A stretch of 64,000 nt of DNA from Microlunatus sp. Gsoil 973 (lineage in GTDB: Bacteria; Actinomycetota; Actinomycetes; Propionibacteriales; Propionibacteriaceae). The stretch lies in NCBI RefSeq assembly GCF_009707365.1, contig NZ_CP046122.1, forward strand, positions 1,488,001 to 1,552,000, written 5' to 3'. This document shows positions 60,280 through 64,000 of the stretch, one piece after another. The translations under genes and the position numbers were made by a program. Numbering within the stretch: the first letter of the stretch is position 1; every line of letters starts with the position of its first letter. The notes beneath the pieces were generated by a model. The model was not told the origin of the DNA, did no database searches, and saw only the letters and a program-made list of their open reading frames with translations.

Positions 60280-61017
60280 GTGAGCATCGCTGCGGTTCTG
60301 GTGAACCACAACACCTCTGCGTTCGCCGAACTGGCGATCCGGTCGCTGTTCGTGCAGAACCCGGACCTGGAGCTGACCCTCACGGTCTACGACAACGGAT
60401 CGACCGACGATCGAAATGGCTTGCTGGCCGCAGCCGACACCTATCGAGCCGAAGTCCGACAGTCAGGCTTTCCGATCACGACACCCGGTAATTCCCATGG
60501 TGAGGTCCTGCGCCGGTTCGTCCTCGACCCGGCACATGATCACGCGGATCACTTCCTGTTCCTTGATGCCGACATCTGCTTCACCAGGCCCGGGACGATC
60601 GCTACCCTGGCGGAGACGCTGCACAGCCGCCCCGACGCGTTCGGGGCCGGGCCACGCATGTCCTGGGACGGCGAAACGCCGTTGCCGGCCGGGGTTCTCG
60701 CCAACCCAGCCATCTATCGGAATCGCCTGCATCCCTGCTGCGCGCTCATCACCAACACGCCGATCTTCCGCACCGTCGCGGACCACATCGGGTTCTCGTG
60801 TGCCCGGCTGCTGTACGCCGACCACGACGACTTCCTGGACACCTTCGAATTGATGACCATGGTCATGCGCACCCACCGGTTGCGGCACGTCATCGCCGAT
60901 GACGCATTGATCATGCACGCCTTCGCTGTCTCCTACCCTGACGAATCCAGCGTCTTGCTCCCACAGAAGGAACAGCGCCGGGACCAGTGGCTGGCTCTCC
61001 TGCGCAGCAGGGCCTGA
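60280..61017 (+). CDS. Family 2-like glycosyltransferase
   Basis: A 245-residue GT-A fold protein: SIAAVLVNHNTSAFAELAIR and VYDNGSTDDRNGLLAA are the GT2 start, and HADHFLFLDADICFTRPGTI holds the D-x-D nucleotide-sugar/metal site. Shorter than most GT2 enzymes (280-330 residues), it lacks membrane helices. The acceptor is unknown. It uses a GTG start and ends four bases before the next gene, a frameshifted kinase, suggesting a shared transcript. Confidence 0.82.
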   Translation: MSIAAVLVNHNTSAFAELAIRSLFVQNPDLELTLTVYDNGSTDDRNGLLAAADTYRAEVRQSGFPITTPGNSHGEVLRRFVLDPAHDHADHFLFLDADICFTRPGTIATLAETLHSRPDAFGAGPRMSWDGETPLPAGVLANPAIYRNRLHPCCALITNTPIFRTVADHIGFSCARLLYADHDDFLDTFELMTMVMRTHRLRHVIADDALIMHAFAVSYPDESSVLLPQKEQRRDQWLALLRSRA

Positions 61018-61021
61018 TGGA

Positions 61022-61971
61022 GTGACCGAACCACGCAACGTCGGCGAGGACGAGGACCTGGTGCGGCGCGTCAACAACCGCACCGGCTGCACACTGCGCC
61101 TGGTCGGTCGATCCACCACGGGCACCTTGGGAGGCGCGGTTTTCGTCGAATGGCCAGATGGCCGCCCGGTGTCATCACCAGGTTTGTGGGATCACTGCAC
61201 GGGGCGCGGCGCACCGCCGACGTTGTCACCAAAGCGAGTGACGCGGGATTGCCGGTTCCGCGACACCACCTGGTCGTCGACCTCGACGGTGACGTGCTGA
61301 TGCTGCAGGATCGGCTGCCGGGAGCCGCGCGGAACAAGATCACTCCGGTGGTGATCGACACGATCGTCGCAGTGAACGACCGCTTCGCCAACCTGCTGGA
61401 GGATCGACCCGACGTGCCGATCCTGCCGCTGTGCTTGGACATCAGCGGTGACCCGCATCCTCGGCACGAAACTCTGTTGGCGTACGGTACGCGAAGCCGC
61501 CGCGTGCTGGGCGCCATCAAGGCAGTCGGTGCCCGCGGACCGCGCACCATGATCGGAGCCGACCTTGTCCACGTCGACCTGACGACACCCAACATCCTCT
61601 TCGATGACAACGGCGGCATCTCAGGTGTCGTGGATTGGAACCTCGGCGCCTACCGCGGCGACCGACACCTGGCACTGGTCAAGACCCGGTTCGAACTGGA
61701 GTGGGGTCTCAGCTCACCTGCTCCGGAACGGAGCGAGATCGCGGCCGCGGCGCACCTCGACGAGATCCTTCGCCAACGAGTCCCACCTGACGTGTTGAGG
61801 GCGTACTGGGCACACCGCGTGCTGTACCAGCTACATTTCGCTCTCCAGTTCGCCTCACCCGACGTGATCGATTGGCACCTGCGGGTTGCCGAAGAACGGC
61901 TGCTCGGCAGCAGCCGACAGCCATCCGAGGTTGGAGCCCGACGCCACACACCGCCGAGTCCACAACCATGA
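61022..61971 (+). pseudogene. APH-family kinase gene with a one-base frameshift
   Basis: The GTG at 61022 starts TEPRNVGEDEDLVRRVNNRT and GTLGGAVFVEWPDGRP in one frame. The rest, GVITRFVGSLHGARRTADVV, then MIGADLVHVDLTTPNILFDD and GGISGVVDWNLGAYRGDRHL, is one frame away until the stop at 61971. One extra C in the run CCC near 61164 would join them. The catalytic VHVDLTTPN and metal VVDWN are intact, so the protein would be functional if the break is an artefact. Confidence 0.82.
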
Positions 61972-62021
61972 TCTTGCCAGCGAGTCGCGGTGCCGGACTT
62001 CCGGGATTGTCGCAGTTGCCG

Positions 62022-62630
62022 TCAACTGGCGGGGTGATCGTTTCCTATGGCCCATCGCTGGAGCCAACGCAGCAGCAGGAGTTTCTCCGCGGCCTGGACA
62101 CGGTCTCGAAGTGTCGCAACATCGTCGTGCGCTCTGACCGGCACCCGCTGCTGATCAAGAATGGGTCCTTCGTCGTAATCTTCGGTCACCAGATGGAGCG
62201 TTGCGCCGGTCTCCTTCACACCGGCCGCGAGAACTGCAGCATGGACCCGGTCCCCGTACATCCCGGTCGATCCGAACGCGGGTAGCAGCGCCGGATGGGT
62301 GTTGATCATGCGTCCGCTGTAGGCGACCAGGACATCGGGCCCGACCTTCTTGGCGTATCCGGCGAGGACGACCAGATCGATGCGGGCCGCCGTCAGTGCG
62401 TCCACCATCGCGGCGTCTCGCACGGCATCGTCTGGATGGGTGACCGTGCTCAGGTGGCTGCTCGGGATGCCGTGACGCGCGGCGACTCCAAAGATGCCGG
62501 ACCGGCTGTTGTTGCCCACGATCAGGCCGACGTCTGCTGCCAGGTCACCGGCGTGGCTCGCCTTCACAATCATTTCGGCTGTCGTCCCGGCACCGGATCC
62601 GATCACTGCGAGCCGCTTCAGAGGAGACAC
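62022..62630 (-). CDS. purN: Phosphoribosylglycinamide formyltransferase
   Basis: A 202-residue folate-dependent GAR transformylase: RLAVIGSGAGTTAEMIVKAS (GSG loop, 11-17), VVLAGYAKKVGPDVLVAYSG, then MINTHPALLPAFGSTGMYGD with Asn110 and His112, and LHLVTEDYDEGPILDQQRVP with Asp153. It transfers a formyl group from 10-formyl-THF in de novo purine synthesis. It is not next to purH or purM as in many relatives and differs from core actinobacterial PurN by its GMYG loop, so it could be a paralogue. Confidence 0.88.
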   Translation of the reverse strand: MSPLKRLAVIGSGAGTTAEMIVKASHAGDLAADVGLIVGNNSRSGIFGVAARHGIPSSHLSTVTHPDDAVRDAAMVDALTAARIDLVVLAGYAKKVGPDVLVAYSGRMINTHPALLPAFGSTGMYGDRVHAAVLAAGVKETGATLHLVTEDYDEGPILDQQRVPVRAHDDVATLRDRVQAAEKLLLLRWLQRWAIGNDHPAS

Positions 62631-62833
62631 ACCTGAAACCTATCGGCACACTCCTCCGGCCGACGCACACTCCGAGCCTCGGCGTTCAACCGTCGGCCGA
62701 AGCGGGTGAGTACTTCTGCCGTCCCCACGGGGTCGGAGCCCCACAGAGCGCGGAAACAGCCGTGTTCACACGGCCGGAATCCACGGTTCCCGCCGACTCA
62801 GCTCCGGCTCGGCCCGCAGTAAGGTCCACCGAC

Positions 62834-63741
62834 ATGGCTGCACTGCGTGACCTGGTGGCAACCGCCTTCGGCCTCGGGTCGCCGACCAGTGACCTGATAC
62901 CCGTCCAGGTCGGTTCCTACGAATCCTGGCGCTTGCACACCTCCGACGGCTCGTTCATGATCAAGCGGTTGTGGGCGCGGACCAGATCCCACCTGGCTGA
63001 TGGAATACGCAACCTCGATGGAGTTGGAACGCCGAGCGCTGCTCGCCGGCCTCTCGATCGCGATCCCCGTCGATCCGGTCACACCACACTTCGGCTGGGC
63101 AACGCGCATCCAAGACCGCGGAGTGTGGCGAGCCTACGAGTGGCTCGACCATACGGCGCCCACCGCCGATAGCATCGATCCAGGTTGGTTCGGCAGCACC
63201 TTGGCAGCGCTCCATACGCTCTTTCCGCTGAACGACTGGCCCGAATCCGAATGGCGATGGCTGGGTGTCAGGCGATCACCGGCCACATCCGCAGGTTGTA
63301 CGAGGAGTCGACCGACCGCATCGTTTCTCACCGTGATGTCGGCCCGTGGAACGTTCTTGAGACGCCCGACCGTTCGGTGCTCATCGATTGGGAGAACGCC
63401 GGCCCGACAACCGCCACGGTCGAGCCGGGACGTGCGCTGATGTCTTTCGGTTGCGACCGTCCAGCCAGAATGCAGCAACTCATGGAGGCCTACCGCGCAG
63501 CCGGCGGAGGGATCGCCGGAATCCCCCAGCACTTGTTCAACTGGCAACTGACCCAACACCTGTCCCGGATCACCGAACGCATCAAGATCAGCGTCGGAGA
63601 CCTCGGACCCGAGGACGACCCCAACCGGTCTGGATGGATCCATCCGCCATTGACGACGACGTCGCCGCCGCGACTGTCTCCCTGCGCCCAGAAGCCGAGC
63701 GACTCGCGGCGTACGGCTCCCGATTGTTCCGTGCCGGCTGA
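62834..63741 (+). pseudogene. APH-family kinase gene with three frame changes
   Basis: The start at 62834 reads AALRDLVATAFGLGSPTSDL and SWRLHTSDGSFMIKRLWART. Near 63000 the frame changes to MELERRALLAGLSIAIPVDP and VWRAYEWLDHTAPTADSIDP. Near 63260 it changes to AITGHIRRLYEESTDRIVSH and RDVGPWNVLETPDRSVLIDW, the catalytic core with S-H-R-D-V-G-P-W-N. Near 63635 it changes again to WMDPSAIDDDVAAATVSLRP and ends AAYGSRLFRAG at 63741. Three breaks in one gene argue for real decay. Confidence 0.82.
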
Positions 63742-63850
63742 GCCTCCCGTCGGCGCCGGTTTCTCGTGGCGCGACACGAATCATCCGCCGTCATCCGGGT
63801 ACAGAGACCTCACCAACACACAAACAAACCAAGGATGAAGGAGTGTCCCG

Positions 63851-64000
63851 ATGGGCGCAGCCGAAGAAACAATTGAGGTAAACGTTCCGGTCCGCACGGC
63901 GTACAACCAGTGGACCCAGTTCGAGTCGTTCCCGCAGTTCATGAGCGGCGTCGAAGAAGTACGCCAGCTCGACGACAAGCACCTGCACTGGAAGGTCAAG
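63851..64000 (+). CDS. SRPBCC/polyketide-cyclase-like protein, 3' partial
   Basis: Fifty codons are visible before the window ends: MGAAEETIEVNVPVRTAYNQ, then WTQFESFPQFMSGVEEVRQL and DDKHLHWKV. This is the beginning of the cyclase/dehydrase SRPBCC family found in actinobacterial stress loci, in which YNQWTQFESFPQFM is the most conserved part. A GGAG lies before the ATG. Confidence 0.85.
   Translation, partial: MGAAEETIEVNVPVRTAYNQWTQFESFPQFMSGVEEVRQLDDKHLHWKVK

Noticed and set aside
1-64000. CRISPR array, tRNA, rRNA, origin or riboswitch
   Set aside because: I saw no evenly spaced repeats, no GTTCGAATCC-like T-arm with a matching acceptor stem, no rRNA sequence and no known riboswitch core.
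1-64000. Biosynthetic gene cluster
   Set aside because: Many tailoring-type enzymes occur (methyltransferases, SnoaL, AKR, GT, SDR), but no PKS, NRPS, terpene, RiPP or aminoglycoside core enzyme is present, and the genes are not in one operon.

Overview
The window is chromosomal DNA of a high-GC actinomycete. Third codon positions are almost all G or C, GTG starts are frequent, and Shine-Dalgarno sites are of the GGAGG type. Several families are typical of Actinobacteria: a deazaflavin (F420) nitroreductase of the DDN type, an F420-type PPOX oxidoreductase, a GAF-ANTAR regulator, a mycobacterial-type acyl desaturase and several MmcQ/YjbR, DUF427 and DUF664 proteins. The overall style suggests Propionibacteriales (Microlunatus- or Kribbella-like), but that is inference; no rRNA or other marker gene is present.

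This is an accessory, catabolic and resistance-like stretch, not a core operon region. Most genes are single small enzymes or pairs, on both strands, and the same folds recur: seven APH-type kinases (two frameshifted, one N-terminally truncated), six VOC/glyoxalase proteins, six GNAT acetyltransferases (one a clear pseudogene, one with an apparent internal deletion), three RibD-C/dihydrofolate-reductase-like proteins and three S51 peptidases. I found no large biosynthetic cluster, phage, CRISPR array, tRNA or rRNA.

Layout. 0-12.3 kb: VOC fragment, S51 peptidase, DHFR-like reductase, DinB polymerase, APH kinase, GNAT, secreted phosphoesterase, frameshifted DHFR-like gene, methyltransferase, ICMT-like enzyme, APH(9)-like kinase, a CBS-protein/ion-antiporter pair and an APH(6)-like kinase. 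12.5-19.4 kb: VOC, DJ-1/PfpI, secreted protein, GalE, amidohydrolase, alpha/beta hydrolase, Ldh-type dehydrogenase, MmcQ-like and DUF402-like proteins. 19.6-26.6 kb is rich in regulators: an ArsR-SRPBCC-SRPBCC operon with two palindromic operators, TetR/SnoaL with repeated operators, chloroperoxidase-like hydrolase, LysR-SDR, and DUF2975-XRE with a palindrome. 26.7-40.2 kb: VOC, GNATs, GAF-ANTAR, epoxide hydrolase, MBL lactonase-like, S51, dienelactone hydrolase, YCII, P1 peptidase, and TetR divergent from a VOC-esterase pair. 40.3-49 kb: DDN, broken DUF427, MFS exporter, aldo/keto reductase, PPOX, broken P-loop gene, methyltransferase, desaturase, and cupin/MarR around a palindrome. 49.1-54 kb is a decay zone: a broken GNAT, a truncated kinase, a purC remnant interrupted by a complete IS21-family element with a 5-bp target duplication, HIT and purC scraps and a frameshifted DUF664 gene. 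54-64 kb: VOC, GNAT, small unknowns, nucleotidyltransferase, P-loop kinase, APH kinases, a third S51 peptidase, glycosyltransferase, PurN and the start of an SRPBCC gene.

The most notable theme is the number of disrupted genes (about nine loci) beside otherwise clean genes. Several breaks are one-base changes in G or C runs, so they may be real pseudogenes, sequencing or assembly indels, or both. The best regulatory signals are four promoter palindrome or repeat systems, each beside its own regulator gene (ArsR, TetR, XRE, MarR), with a fifth, weaker one beside a second TetR gene.
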